A stretch of DNA of 64,000 nt, taken from Amycolatopsis solani (GTDB lineage: Bacteria; Actinomycetota; Actinomycetes; Mycobacteriales; Pseudonocardiaceae). The notes beneath the pieces were generated by a model. That model made no database searches and had not been told where the DNA came from. It saw only the letters and a list, made by a program, of their open reading frames with translations. A program made the translations under genes and the position numbers. Shown here one piece after another: positions 21,168 through 29,789 of the stretch. The stretch's first letter is position 1. Each line of letters opens with the position of its first letter. The stretch is taken from positions 2,356,001-2,420,000 of the forward strand of contig NZ_JAWQJT010000002.1 of the NCBI RefSeq assembly GCF_033441515.1, given 5' to 3'.

Positions 21168-21578
21168 CGCGCTTCTCGGCACATCTTTCCACGCGCCGAT
21201 GGAATCACGAGCTCGCCGAAGTGTTCCGGCACGAGCGGATACGGAGTGATCCGCTACCAGGTGTGTTTCCGCTACAACTGCGACAGCAACAGCTGCCATG
21301 TTCTCGGCTACCTGGGCTTGATCAACACGGCGACGACCGCGCGGACCGTGGCGTGGGACATGGACTACCGGCTGCAAACCACCGGAACGCTCAAGCACGA
21401 TGACGTCGGCTTCCCGACTCTCGCCGCCGGAGAACAGCGGACGATCTATTCCGGCAACCCGCAGGTGTCCTCGATTTGCGGAGGTCACGTGCAGTGGGTC
21501 CACTATCTGGTGGTCAAATACGGCAGCGCCGACTGGAGTCCGCAGATATCCACGCTCGACACTCTGTTCTGCGCGTAG
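21168..21578 (+). pseudogene. Secreted-protein gene lacking its start and signal peptide
   Basis: An open frame ends at 21578 and encodes a cysteine-rich domain that looks like a mature secreted protein (YQVCFRYNCDSNSCHVLGYLG, read in part, then DMDYRLQTTG, VSSICGGHVQWVHYLVVKYG and TLFCA). There is no ATG, TTG or signal sequence in frame upstream. The only internal start is a GTG at 21246, which would begin inside the domain. The upstream frame runs into the I36 gene. I read it as a decapitated copy, although expression from the GTG as a 110-residue protein cannot be excluded. I do not recognise the family. Confidence 0.45.
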
Positions 21579-21824
21579 TCGGTCAGGCGCGTCGCCAGGC
21601 CGGAGCCGCTGGAACTCCTCCTCCGAGATCGGGAGCGTGTACTCGAGCAGCATTTCCCTGGTCGGCCGCCAGCCGTCCGGTGTCGTGGCTCCGGCCGCGG
21701 AACGCCGAGGTCGTCGGGCGGCTCGTCGGCCGATCCTTTGCGACGATGCCCGCAAGGCCGCCCCCTGCGAACCCGTCCCGCCGATCGGACCTCAGTGATC
21801 ACCCGATCTTGGCACACTGATCAC

Positions 21825-23732
21825 ATGACACGGTTGACCGCCGAACTCGTCGTCGAGGGTCGCGTCCCGCAGACACCGGCGCTCGCCCCGGACGGGCATC
21901 GGCTCTGCTACGTTCTCGCCCCCATCAGCCGAATCGGTGACCACCTCGACACCGCACTCTGGCTCGCCGACATCGACGGCGACGAGGTGTGGAGCCGGGT
22001 GACCGCCGACACCGCGACGGAGTCCCGGCCCCGCTGGTCCGCGGACTCGCGCACGCTGTACTTCCTGTCCGACCGCGCCGAGCGGGGCACTCCGCAGCTG
22101 CACCGGTTCACCCCCACCGACGGCGTCGTGAGCGCGGTGACCAGCTGGCGCGCCGGCATCATCGACCACCTGCCGCTCGCCGATCCCCACCTGATCGCTC
22201 TGCTCGCCGACGACGAGCCCACCGAGCAGGACCTGCGGCGCGCCGAGGACCGTGACGACGCCATCGTCGTCGGCGAACGCGAGCCCCGGGCCCGGCTGCG
22301 CCTGCTCGACGTGCGCACCGGCCACGTCAGCACCCCTAGCGTGTTCGACGGCCGGCACGTCGTGGAACTGCGGCAACGACCCGACGGCGGTCCGCTCGCC
22401 GTGCTCACCCGGGCCGGCGCCGACAAGGACTACGGCCCCCGCACCGGCCGGCTGCACCTGTTCGACCCCGCCACGGGGACCGCGGAAGACCTCGGGCCGG
22501 TCGAGGTCGACGCACAATCCCTGGCGTGGTGGCCGGGCGAGGACGGGTGGCACCTCGGGTACATCGCCCTCACCCCGCCGGTGCTCCACGCCGGCACCGC
22601 CGTGTTCGACCTGGCCATGAGCAGCCGGGTCCGCCGCAATCGCACCGCCGGCTTGCCGATGTGCCCCGCCGAACTGTGCCAGACCGGCGCCGCCCCGCTG
22701 GTGGTCTTCCTCAACGGCCTCGACACGACACTGGCCCGGCTCGACCCCGACGGTCCCACGCCACTGTCGCAGCACCCCGGCCACCTCGACGCCCTCGCCA
22801 CCACTCCGGAAGGCACGACGATCGCGGCACTGACGGGTAGCCGGTACCAACCCACGAACGTTCACATCGGGTCACCGGCCGGACCGCTGCGGAAGATCAC
22901 GGACACCCGCCCCGAACTGGACGGCATCGTGTTCGGTACCCAGCGACCGCTGGCCTATCGAGCCGCCGACGGCCTCGAGCTGGACGGTCTGCTCGTGCTG
23001 CCGGCCGGGAAATCCGCCTCGGACGGCCCGTTCCCCCTCGTCACGATCGTGCACGGCGGCCCCGACGACCGGTACGCCGATCGCCTCCAGTTGTTCTCGT
23101 TCCCCGGTGCACGGGCACAGTGGCTGGCCACCGCCGGATACGCCGTGTTCCTGCCCAACCCTCGCGGCGGCCAGGGCCACGGTCACGAGTTCGCGGCGAG
23201 CGTCGCGGGCCGGGTCGGCCGGGAGGAGTGGACCGACATCGTGGCCGGCATCGACCTGCTCGTCGCCGAGGGCATCGCCGACCCCGACCGGCTGGGCATC
23301 GCCGGGGGGAGCCACGGCGGGTTCATGGCCGCCTGGGCGATCGGGCAGACGAACCGGTTCCGCGCCGCGCTGGTCGACGCGGGCATCACCGACTGGGGGA
23401 TGCTCGCCGCGACCGGGGAGCACGGCCGGCTCGACGGCGCGCTCAGCGGCAGCATCGGGTGGGAGGGGACCGGCCCACACCCGCACGACGCCGTCAGCCC
23501 GATCTCGTTCGCCGGCCGCATCCGCACCCCGGTGCTCATCCTGCACGGCGCCGAGGACACCAACGTCCCGCTCGGCCAAGCCGTGTACTTCCACCGGGCG
23601 CTGCGCCATTTCGGCGCCGAGCACGAATTCGTGATCTACCCCAGGGAGGGCCACTCGATCCGGGAACGCAACCACCAGCTCGACGTCCTGCGTCGCACCC
23701 GCGCCTGGTTCGACCGCTGGCTCCAGCCCTGA
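21825..23732 (+). CDS. S9-family (prolyl oligopeptidase-type) serine peptidase
   Basis: 635 residues from the ATG at 21825. The N-terminal half is a WD/TolB-like propeller (RWSADSRTLYFLSDRAERGTPQLHRF, read in parts). The C-terminal alpha/beta hydrolase carries the triad: Ser in GIAGGSHGGFMAAW, Asp in LILHGAEDTNVPLGQ and His in YPREGHSIRER. It is an acylaminoacyl-peptidase/dipeptidyl-peptidase-like enzyme cleaving short peptides. No signal peptide, so cytoplasmic. No operon partner is evident. No strong ribosome binding site is seen. Confidence 0.92.
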   Translation: MTRLTAELVVEGRVPQTPALAPDGHRLCYVLAPISRIGDHLDTALWLADIDGDEVWSRVTADTATESRPRWSADSRTLYFLSDRAERGTPQLHRFTPTDGVVSAVTSWRAGIIDHLPLADPHLIALLADDEPTEQDLRRAEDRDDAIVVGEREPRARLRLLDVRTGHVSTPSVFDGRHVVELRQRPDGGPLAVLTRAGADKDYGPRTGRLHLFDPATGTAEDLGPVEVDAQSLAWWPGEDGWHLGYIALTPPVLHAGTAVFDLAMSSRVRRNRTAGLPMCPAELCQTGAAPLVVFLNGLDTTLARLDPDGPTPLSQHPGHLDALATTPEGTTIAALTGSRYQPTNVHIGSPAGPLRKITDTRPELDGIVFGTQRPLAYRAADGLELDGLLVLPAGKSASDGPFPLVTIVHGGPDDRYADRLQLFSFPGARAQWLATAGYAVFLPNPRGGQGHGHEFAASVAGRVGREEWTDIVAGIDLLVAEGIADPDRLGIAGGSHGGFMAAWAIGQTNRFRAALVDAGITDWGMLAATGEHGRLDGALSGSIGWEGTGPHPHDAVSPISFAGRIRTPVLILHGAEDTNVPLGQAVYFHRALRHFGAEHEFVIYPREGHSIRERNHQLDVLRRTRAWFDRWLQP

Positions 23733-23740
23733 CCGGGGTT

Positions 23741-23765
23741 GTTTATGTCACCCCGGCACGGGTAG
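23741..23765 (+). promoter_or_regulatory. Sigma-B-type promoter candidate
   Basis: GTTT at 23741 and GGGTAG at 23760-23765 with 15 bases between them, matching the actinobacterial general-stress (sigma-B/F family) pattern GTTT-N14-16-GGGTA. It lies about 90 bases upstream of the DUF2254 gene, in the only gap available. Confidence 0.5.
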
Positions 23766-23852
23766 GCCATCCGATCGAAGCTTCCGGGATGACCCCGGAC
23801 ACCTAGGCGAGAGCGAGTCCGGCCTGTTCGCTTACCGAAAGGAAGGTCGACA

Positions 23853-25133
23853 ATGCTGTCACTGCGCGCCCGTCACCGCCTGCGAGGCGAGCTCTGGATC
23901 GTTCCCCTGCTCTGCGTGCTCGCGGCGATCGCGCTGTCCGTGGTCACCGTGGCGATCGACCGGGCCTTCGGCGACCGCCTGATCCCGGCCGGGATCACCG
24001 GCAAGCCGGATTCGGTGTCCACCATCCTCAGCACGATCGCGTCGGCCATGGTCACCCTGACCACGCTCGTGCTGACCATCACCACGGTGGCCGTGCAGCT
24101 CGCCATGGGCCAGTTCTCGCCGCGGATCGTGCGAGCCCTGCTGCAGGACCGGGCCAGCCAATTCGCCTACGGGCTGTTCGCCTCGACCTTCACCTTCGCC
24201 ATCCTGGCGTTGCGCGAGCTGGACACCCAGGGTGGCGGCACCGTGCCCGGCCTGACGGTCCTGGTGGCCTACCTGCTCATGCTGGCCAGCATCGTCACCC
24301 TGTTCGTCTACATGCACCACTCCGGGAACTCGTTGCGCGCCGCCGGCCTGATCGACCTGGTCGGCGACCACCTCCACGAGCAGATCGACCGGCTCTACGC
24401 CGCCGACGACCCCGCACCCACGTCGCGCGACGTCGTCGTCTGCCCCGAATCCGGGATCGTGGTCGACCTGGACCGCCCCGCTCTGGTCGCCGCCGCTCGC
24501 GACCCCGATTGTGTGCTCGAACTGGTTCCCATGATGGGTGACTTCGTGCCCGCCGATGCGCCGCTGTTCCGGATTCGCGGGGACGCTGCCCGGCTCGATC
24601 ACGCGCAGCTCGCCGGGTTCGTCGTCCTGGCCGCCGAACGCACGCACGGCGACGATCCCGCCTACGGCTTCCGCAAGCTCGTCGACATCGCCGAACGCGG
24701 CATCGCCCAGCCGTTCACCGACCCCACCACGACCGTCATGGTCATCCACCGCCTGCACGACGGCCTCCGCCAGCTCGCCACCCGGCGCTTCCCGACCGGA
24801 CGGCACCACGACGCCGACGGCGACGTCCGGCTCATCGAGCGCGTCCTCGGCTGGGACGGCTACGTGCGGCTCGCCTTCGACGAGCTCCGGCTCGCCGGCC
24901 CCGCCTCACCGCAGATCCCACGCCGGCTCTTCGCCGCGCTGCACGACCTCAAGGCCGTCGCGCCACCGGACCGGCATCCCCCGCTCGACCGGCAACTGGA
25001 CCTCCTCACCGCCGCGGTCGAGCACCAGTACGACGACGGGCCCGATCGGCAGGCCGCGCTCGTGCCCGACCAACAGGGTGTCGGGTCCGGAGCCGACCTC
25101 GGCGGCGGAAGCCCGCCTGGGTCGCCACGCTGA
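23853..25133 (+). CDS. DUF2254 membrane protein
   Basis: 426 residues from the ATG at 23853 (GAAAGGAAGG upstream). Four N-terminal hydrophobic segments lie within residues 1-155 (LWIVPLLCVLAAIALSVVTVAI, in part; VTLTTLVLTITTVAVQLAMGQFSPR; FASTFTFAIL; LTVLVAYLLMLASIVTLFVYMHHSG). The motif QFSPRIVRALLQDRASQF is diagnostic of DUF2254. The remaining 270 residues are cytoplasmic. The function is unknown. The sigma-B-like promoter suggests stress induction. The C-terminal tail (GSGADLGGGSPPGSPR) is low-complexity. Confidence 0.9.
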   Translation: MLSLRARHRLRGELWIVPLLCVLAAIALSVVTVAIDRAFGDRLIPAGITGKPDSVSTILSTIASAMVTLTTLVLTITTVAVQLAMGQFSPRIVRALLQDRASQFAYGLFASTFTFAILALRELDTQGGGTVPGLTVLVAYLLMLASIVTLFVYMHHSGNSLRAAGLIDLVGDHLHEQIDRLYAADDPAPTSRDVVVCPESGIVVDLDRPALVAAARDPDCVLELVPMMGDFVPADAPLFRIRGDAARLDHAQLAGFVVLAAERTHGDDPAYGFRKLVDIAERGIAQPFTDPTTTVMVIHRLHDGLRQLATRRFPTGRHHDADGDVRLIERVLGWDGYVRLAFDELRLAGPASPQIPRRLFAALHDLKAVAPPDRHPPLDRQLDLLTAAVEHQYDDGPDRQAALVPDQQGVGSGADLGGGSPPGSPR

Positions 25134-25299
25134 ACACCGCTCCGCCGGGGCCGGTTCGACGAGGCCCGGTCGGTGAGCAGCACGGTGCCCGGCACGTCAG
25201 ACCCGGCTTGCAGGGTGGCGTTGAAGGTCGCGGTGTCCTCCCGCTTCGCGGGGTTCGCGGGCGGACGAACAGCACGCGCCGCGGCGGTGGGCGCCCACT

Positions 25300-25917
25300 T
25301 CAGGTGCGGTCGGGCATACCGACCGGGTGCGCGATGTCCTCCCGGATGGCGTGCAGCCCGGTCAGGGGGCCGTCGACCTGCATGAGGCGGCCCATCGGCA
25401 GCTGCCCGAGATCCACCGGCGCGTAGCCGAATTCCTCGACCACGGTGCGGAAGCGAGCCTTGGCGTCCGCGTCGTCCCCGGCGTGGAAGAGGATGCGGCG
25501 GCCCGCCGGGGTGACCGGGTCGGCCGCGATGACCGGCCCGTAGAGGTTGTCGAACGCCTTGATCACGTGGGCGTCCGGCAGGAGCGAGGCGACGAACTCG
25601 CTGCCGCCGACGTCCAAGCTGTCGAGGACGGCGGCGGGAGGCGGGTCCGCCCACTGGTTGGTCGCGTCGATGAGGATCCGGCCCGGCCGCGCGGGAAGCG
25701 CTTTCACCGCTTCGCGTACGCGGCGCCAAGTCACGGCCAGGACGACGAAATCGGCTTCACCCGCTTCGGCGATGGTGCCGGCGGACGCTCCCGGGCCGAG
25801 CCGGGAGACCAGCCCGGTCAAGGTTTCCGGTCCGCGGCTGTTGCTGAAGACCACTTCGTGGCCCGCCTTCAGCGGGTGGCTCGCGATGGCCTGGGACAGC
25901 GTCCCGGCTCCGATCAT
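25300..25917 (-). CDS. NADPH-dependent F420 reductase-like oxidoreductase
   Basis: 205 residues with an N-terminal Rossmann motif (MIGAGTLSQAIASHPLKAGHEVVFSNSRGPE, read in parts) and the F420-reductase/NADP-binding family run VKALPARPGRILIDATNQW and HVIKAFDNLYGPV. Such proteins use NAD(P)H with F420 or other acceptors. The ATG at 25917 begins right at the dinucleotide fold, two to four residues shorter than relatives. Only 14 bases separate it from the divergent MarR gene start, so at least one promoter must lie inside a coding region. Confidence 0.82.
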   Translation of the reverse strand: MIGAGTLSQAIASHPLKAGHEVVFSNSRGPETLTGLVSRLGPGASAGTIAEAGEADFVVLAVTWRRVREAVKALPARPGRILIDATNQWADPPPAAVLDSLDVGGSEFVASLLPDAHVIKAFDNLYGPVIAADPVTPAGRRILFHAGDDADAKARFRTVVEEFGYAPVDLGQLPMGRLMQVDGPLTGLHAIREDIAHPVGMPDRT

Positions 25918-25931
25918 CCCGAACTCCGACC

Positions 25932-26396
25932 ATGACGCGGGTGCGGTGGCTGGACGAGCGGGAACAACAAGCCTGGCGGAGCCTGATGGCGATGCAGGAG
26001 GGCCTCACGGAGTTCGTCGACCGCCAGCTGCGGCACCGGTGCGGTCTGTCCAATGCGGACTACCAGGTGCTCGCGCACCTGTCGGAGGCGGCGGAACCGC
26101 TGCGGTCCTACGAGCTCGGCCGGTTGCTGCACTGGGAAAAGAGCCGCCTGTCCCAGCACCTGACGCGGATGGAAAAACGCGGCCTGGTGCGCCGGGAACC
26201 CTGCGACACCGACCAGCGCGGCTCGGTGATCGCCAGCACCGCCGAGGGCACGAAGCTGATCGAAGCCGCGGCCCCCCAGCACGTCTCGGACATCCGCGAG
26301 ATGGTCATCGACCACCTCACCCCGCAGGAACTCGACGCGCTCGCGGCCATCAGCGCCAAGGTCAACGCCCGGCTGGCCGCACGGGACCAGGACTGA
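25932..26396 (+). CDS. MarR-family transcriptional regulator
   Basis: 154 residues with the winged helix-turn-helix (SNADYQVLAHLSEA, LGRLLHWEKSRLSQHLTRMEKRGLVRRE read in parts, then DQRGSVIASTAEG forming the wing). The start ATG at 25932 is 14 bases from the divergent reductase start, without a ribosome binding site, suggesting a leaderless transcript. It probably controls the divergent reductase and itself. The stop is three bases from the end of the convergent esterase gene. Confidence 0.9.
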   Translation: MTRVRWLDEREQQAWRSLMAMQEGLTEFVDRQLRHRCGLSNADYQVLAHLSEAAEPLRSYELGRLLHWEKSRLSQHLTRMEKRGLVRREPCDTDQRGSVIASTAEGTKLIEAAAPQHVSDIREMVIDHLTPQELDALAAISAKVNARLAARDQD

Positions 26397-26399
26397 GCG

Positions 26400-27818
26400 C
26401 TACGCCAGCTCTTCGACGTGCCCGCCGCGCGAGTACTCCGCCCACCCAGGATCACCCGCCCCGGCGAACGCGACCCACGAGCGGTGCATCCGGGTGGCGA
26501 GCGCCGCCGGCGGCTCGCCGGTGCCCAGCAGCTTCCGCGGCCCACGCAACGAGGGCAACGCAAGGTTGTCGAAGACGAACGGCAGCTCCATCACGTGACT
26601 GGCGCCCAGCTGCCCGTCGACCGCGTTCGACCGCCAGCCGAACTCGTAGCGGTAGGTCGTGCCCGACGTGTGTGCCGTGGCCAAGGCGTGTGTGCCGGTC
26701 CGGAACAGGCCGTCACTGAGCACCAGCGTCCGCAGTTCGGCCGGTCCGGCGTGCGGGTAGCGGCTCCGGTAGCCGCGCACGGCGTCGTCGGGGTCGCGGT
26801 GGAAGAGCGCCGCCGTCTCGCGGACGTCGAGGTCGGTGCTGCCCGCCAGCTTGCCCGCGGGCGCGAGGTAAAGGCGGCCCTCGTCGCGGTTGTCGCCGAT
26901 CAGCAGGTCGACGGCGCTGTCACCGGCAGCCTCGGCCGGCTGGCGTTCGCTCACCAGGCTGAACGCCGTGATGCCGCCCAGCGGGTGGTGGTGGGTGGAC
27001 GTCCGCAGATCCAGTCCCGCCAGGTCGGCCAGCACGGCGACCAGCCGGTCCTCCGGGACGTCGGCCAGCGCCGCGGCGGTGGGCGCGACACCGAAGTGCC
27101 GGCCCACCCGCCCGGTGACCATGGCCGCCTGCTCGGGCGCGAAAGCGGCGGTGCCGCTGCCGCTCTGGATGATCGCCCGGTGGAAGAGGCCGGCCGCGGC
27201 CGGCTCGGCGAGGACGCCACCGACGAGGATGGCGCCGGCCGACTGCCCCGAGAGCGTGACGGTGCCCGGGTCGCCGCCGAACCCGGCGATGTTGTCCCGC
27301 ACCCACCGCAAAGCGGCGACGACGTCGAGCAGGCCGCGGTTGTCCGGCGCGTCCGGCAGGTGGAGGAAACCGGGGATGCCCAGCCGGTAGTTGACCGTCA
27401 CGAGCACGACGCCGTCCCGGGCGAACGCCGAGCCGTCGTAGAGCGGTGCGCGGTTGGACCCGGCGACGAAACCGCCGCCGTGGACGAACACCAGAACCGG
27501 GCGCGGCGAGCCGTCCGCCGGCGGGGCCCAGACGTTCACCGTCAGGTAGTCGTCGCCGCGCTGCCACCCCGGGCCGAAGTACGGCGACATGTCCAGCACC
27601 CCGAAGGAATCCCGGGCCGGCTGCGGCGCGGTGGGGCCCGGCCGGGTTCCGTCGCGGACCCCGGACCACCCCGGGTGGGGATCCGGCGGGGCGAACCGCC
27701 GGATCCCGAGGGGTGCCTTGGCGTAGGGCACGCCGAAGTGGACGGTGCCGTGGTCGTGCCGGCGACCGCGGACCGGTCCCCCGGTGGTGGTGACCGTGCT
27801 GAATTCGGCCGGAGCCAT
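26400..27818 (-). CDS. Type-B carboxylesterase/lipase
   Basis: 472 residues from the ATG at 27818 (ACAGGAGACG upstream). Carboxylesterase family features: FGVPYAKAPLGIRRFAPP, oxyanion hole FVHGGGFVAGS, nucleophile elbow TLSGQSAGAILVGG (GQSAG instead of the usual GESAG) and a downstream GDNRDEGRLYL. Hydrolyses esters in the cytoplasm; no signal peptide. It is the third gene of a minus-strand operon, 19 bases after the MBL hydrolase. A longer frame upstream overlaps the MBL gene and is not used. Confidence 0.9.
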   Translation of the reverse strand: MAPAEFSTVTTTGGPVRGRRHDHGTVHFGVPYAKAPLGIRRFAPPDPHPGWSGVRDGTRPGPTAPQPARDSFGVLDMSPYFGPGWQRGDDYLTVNVWAPPADGSPRPVLVFVHGGGFVAGSNRAPLYDGSAFARDGVVLVTVNYRLGIPGFLHLPDAPDNRGLLDVVAALRWVRDNIAGFGGDPGTVTLSGQSAGAILVGGVLAEPAAAGLFHRAIIQSGSGTAAFAPEQAAMVTGRVGRHFGVAPTAAALADVPEDRLVAVLADLAGLDLRTSTHHHPLGGITAFSLVSERQPAEAAGDSAVDLLIGDNRDEGRLYLAPAGKLAGSTDLDVRETAALFHRDPDDAVRGYRSRYPHAGPAELRTLVLSDGLFRTGTHALATAHTSGTTYRYEFGWRSNAVDGQLGASHVMELPFVFDNLALPSLRGPRKLLGTGEPPAALATRMHRSWVAFAGAGDPGWAEYSRGGHVEELA

Positions 27819-27837
27819 CCTGCGTCTCCTGTCCGGC

Positions 27838-28734
27838 TCAGTACCGGGGGAACGGGGCCCAGTTCTTGATCCCGAACCCGCTGCCGCGGTGTTCGACCTC
27901 GAGCGCGCTGTGACCGCTGAAGTGGGCGGGTAGCACCAGCGCGGCGGAATCGGCGGCCCAGCCCAGCAACCGGCGGCGCGTCGCCCGTGCTTGCGCCGGG
28001 TCCTCGCAGAAGCAGCTGTTGTGCTCGGCGTGGGTGACCTGCAGCGGCGTGTGCAGGAGGTCACCCGCGAACAGCGCCCGGTCGCCGCCGGACTCCAGCT
28101 TCACCACGCTCGACCCGGGGGTGTGCCCGGGCGCGGCTTCCAAACGCAGGTTGGCGTCGATGACGTGGCCGGTTTCCCACAGCCGCACCTGACCGGCGGC
28201 GTGCACCGGCACCACGCTGTCCTCGAAGACGTTTTCGTTGACCCCGCCGGCGATCCCGGAATTGTTCGCGGGATTCCAGAACTCGAAGTCCGCCTGGGGC
28301 ATCAGGTAGGTGGCGTTGGGGAAGGTGGGCACCCAGTTTTCCCCGTCCCAGCGGGTGTTCCAGCCGACGTGGTCGACGTGCAGGTGCGTGTTGACCACCA
28401 GGTCGACGTCCGCCGGCCGGACGCCGGCACGGGCGAGGGCGCCGAGGTAGTCGAGGTCGAGGTGGTCCCACGCCGCCACCGCGGGCCGGGCCTTGCCGTT
28501 GCCGACGCCGGTGTCCACGACGATGGTCCGGCCGCCACTGCGCAGCACCCACGACTGCATGGCGACGTGCACCATCTTGTCGTCCGCGCCGAGGTGGTCG
28601 GGCACCAGCCACTCGCGGTGCTCCTGCCAGGCCTCCTCGGGCACGTCGGGGAAGAACTGATCGGTGGGCATGATCGGGCCGTGCGTCTCCTCGACGCGGG
28701 TGACGGTGACCTCGCCCAGTGCGATCTGGTCCAT
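27838..28734 (-). CDS. MBL-fold metallo-hydrolase
   Basis: 298 residues, ATG at 28734 (GCAAGGAGAAC upstream). It has the metal motif NTHLHVDHVGWN, then APGHTPGSSV, FAGDLLHTPLQV and VLPAHFSGH. It is a clear paralogue of the hydrolase at 836-1729 over the full length, including the shared SCFCEDPAQA segment. In this copy it sits between an NHL/SMP-30-like secreted protein (31 bases upstream) and an esterase (19 bases downstream). Successive ester or lactone hydrolyses are suggested, but the substrate is unknown. Confidence 0.9.
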   Translation of the reverse strand: MDQIALGEVTVTRVEETHGPIMPTDQFFPDVPEEAWQEHREWLVPDHLGADDKMVHVAMQSWVLRSGGRTIVVDTGVGNGKARPAVAAWDHLDLDYLGALARAGVRPADVDLVVNTHLHVDHVGWNTRWDGENWVPTFPNATYLMPQADFEFWNPANNSGIAGGVNENVFEDSVVPVHAAGQVRLWETGHVIDANLRLEAAPGHTPGSSVVKLESGGDRALFAGDLLHTPLQVTHAEHNSCFCEDPAQARATRRRLLGWAADSAALVLPAHFSGHSALEVEHRGSGFGIKNWAPFPRY

Positions 28735-28765
28735 GGCGGTTCTCCTTGCGGTGAAAGGGGTTCGG

Positions 28766-29722
28766 TCAGCAGCCGAGGTCGGCGACGACGAGGTTCGGGT
28801 CCCGCCCGGTGACGTACGCGGCGCTGAACACGTGGACGGTGCGGCCGCGCACGGCCACCGAAGTGGGGCTCTGCAGGCCGTCGGCCGCGGTCAGCACGAT
28901 CGAGTGGCTCCCGTCGGACCGGACGAGCGCGACTTCGCTGGGGCCGTTGAGCGCGGCGAGCAGCTCGTCCCCGCGGCCGGTGAACGCGAAGTCGTCGATG
29001 CCTTCCAGCCCGGTGGCGACCGTCCGCACCGCGCCGGCGCCGCCGTCCCGCCGGATCGGGATGCGCAGCACGGTCCCCCGGTCGAGGTTCGTGGCCCACA
29101 CCGCGCCCCCGCGCAGCTTCAGGCCGTTGGCGCCGAGGAAGCCGGTGGAAGCCAGTTCGGGCGCGGTGGACCAGGCGACCGGGGTGCCGCCGGCCGCGGG
29201 CACCCGCCAGAGGGTGCCGAGCACCGAGTCCGTGACGTACAGGGTGCCGGTGGCCTGGTCGAGGGCCAGGCCGTTGGGCAGCCCCTCGGCCGGCAGGGCG
29301 GCGATCCGCTGGGGCCGGCCGCCGGGCCGCAGCCGCCACACGCCGGTGAGGTCGGAAGTGCCGGTGGCGTAGAGGAAGTACAGCGTGCCGTCGGCCGCGC
29401 GGGTGATCCCGACGGTGAGCGGGAACCCGAGCACCGGGGTGTGGACTCCCCCGTCGGCGGGCGCGGGCAGGGTGGCCAGCACGCGGACGGACCCGGCCGG
29501 GGAGATTTCGGCGATCTGGCGCCCGGCCGCGAACGTGACGTCAAGAGCGTCGCCGGGCGTCAGGGCAACGTTCTCGGGCGTTTGCCCCGCGGCCAGGTCG
29601 AAGTGGGCGGCGATCCGCGCGTTGTGCAGCGGGGCGGTGACGGCGGACGCGGGCGTGGCGGTCAGCGCGACGCTCGCGGCGACCAGTACGGACGCCGAGT
29701 ACCAGGGCAGCTTTTTGGACAA
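28766..29722 (-). CDS. Secreted SMP-30/NHL-like beta-propeller protein
   Basis: 318 residues from a TTG at 29722, chosen because GAAGGAACC lies directly upstream and because the protein then begins with a clean signal peptide (SKKLPWYSASVLVAASVALTATPASA, read in parts). The mature protein has repeated strands such as GLPNGLALDQATGTLYVTDS and GANGLKLRGGAVWATNLDRGTVLRIP (in parts), like gluconolactonase/SMP-30 or NHL propellers. A catalytic metal site is not obvious. An alternative start at 29764 would add 14 residues. It is the first gene of the operon with the MBL hydrolase and esterase, 67 bases after the XRE regulator. Confidence 0.75.
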   Translation of the reverse strand: MSKKLPWYSASVLVAASVALTATPASAVTAPLHNARIAAHFDLAAGQTPENVALTPGDALDVTFAAGRQIAEISPAGSVRVLATLPAPADGGVHTPVLGFPLTVGITRAADGTLYFLYATGTSDLTGVWRLRPGGRPQRIAALPAEGLPNGLALDQATGTLYVTDSVLGTLWRVPAAGGTPVAWSTAPELASTGFLGANGLKLRGGAVWATNLDRGTVLRIPIRRDGGAGAVRTVATGLEGIDDFAFTGRGDELLAALNGPSEVALVRSDGSHSIVLTAADGLQSPTSVAVRGRTVHVFSAAYVTGRDPNLVVADLGC

Positions 29723-29789
29723 CGTGGTTCCTTCACTCGTTTTTCGGGCGCGCGTCAGCGACACACCGGCGCGCGGGGGTGTGGTGGGG

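Noticed and set aside
21585..21660. Minus-strand fragment reading MLLEYTLPISEEEFQRLRPG
   Set aside because: Looks protein-like, but it continues into the opposite strand of the secreted-protein remnant and matches no family I know; possibly debris, insufficient to annotate.
25134..25299. Minus-strand segment with KREDTATFNATLQAGSDVPG
   Set aside because: Short protein-like stretch with no start or continuation; too little for a gene or a family.
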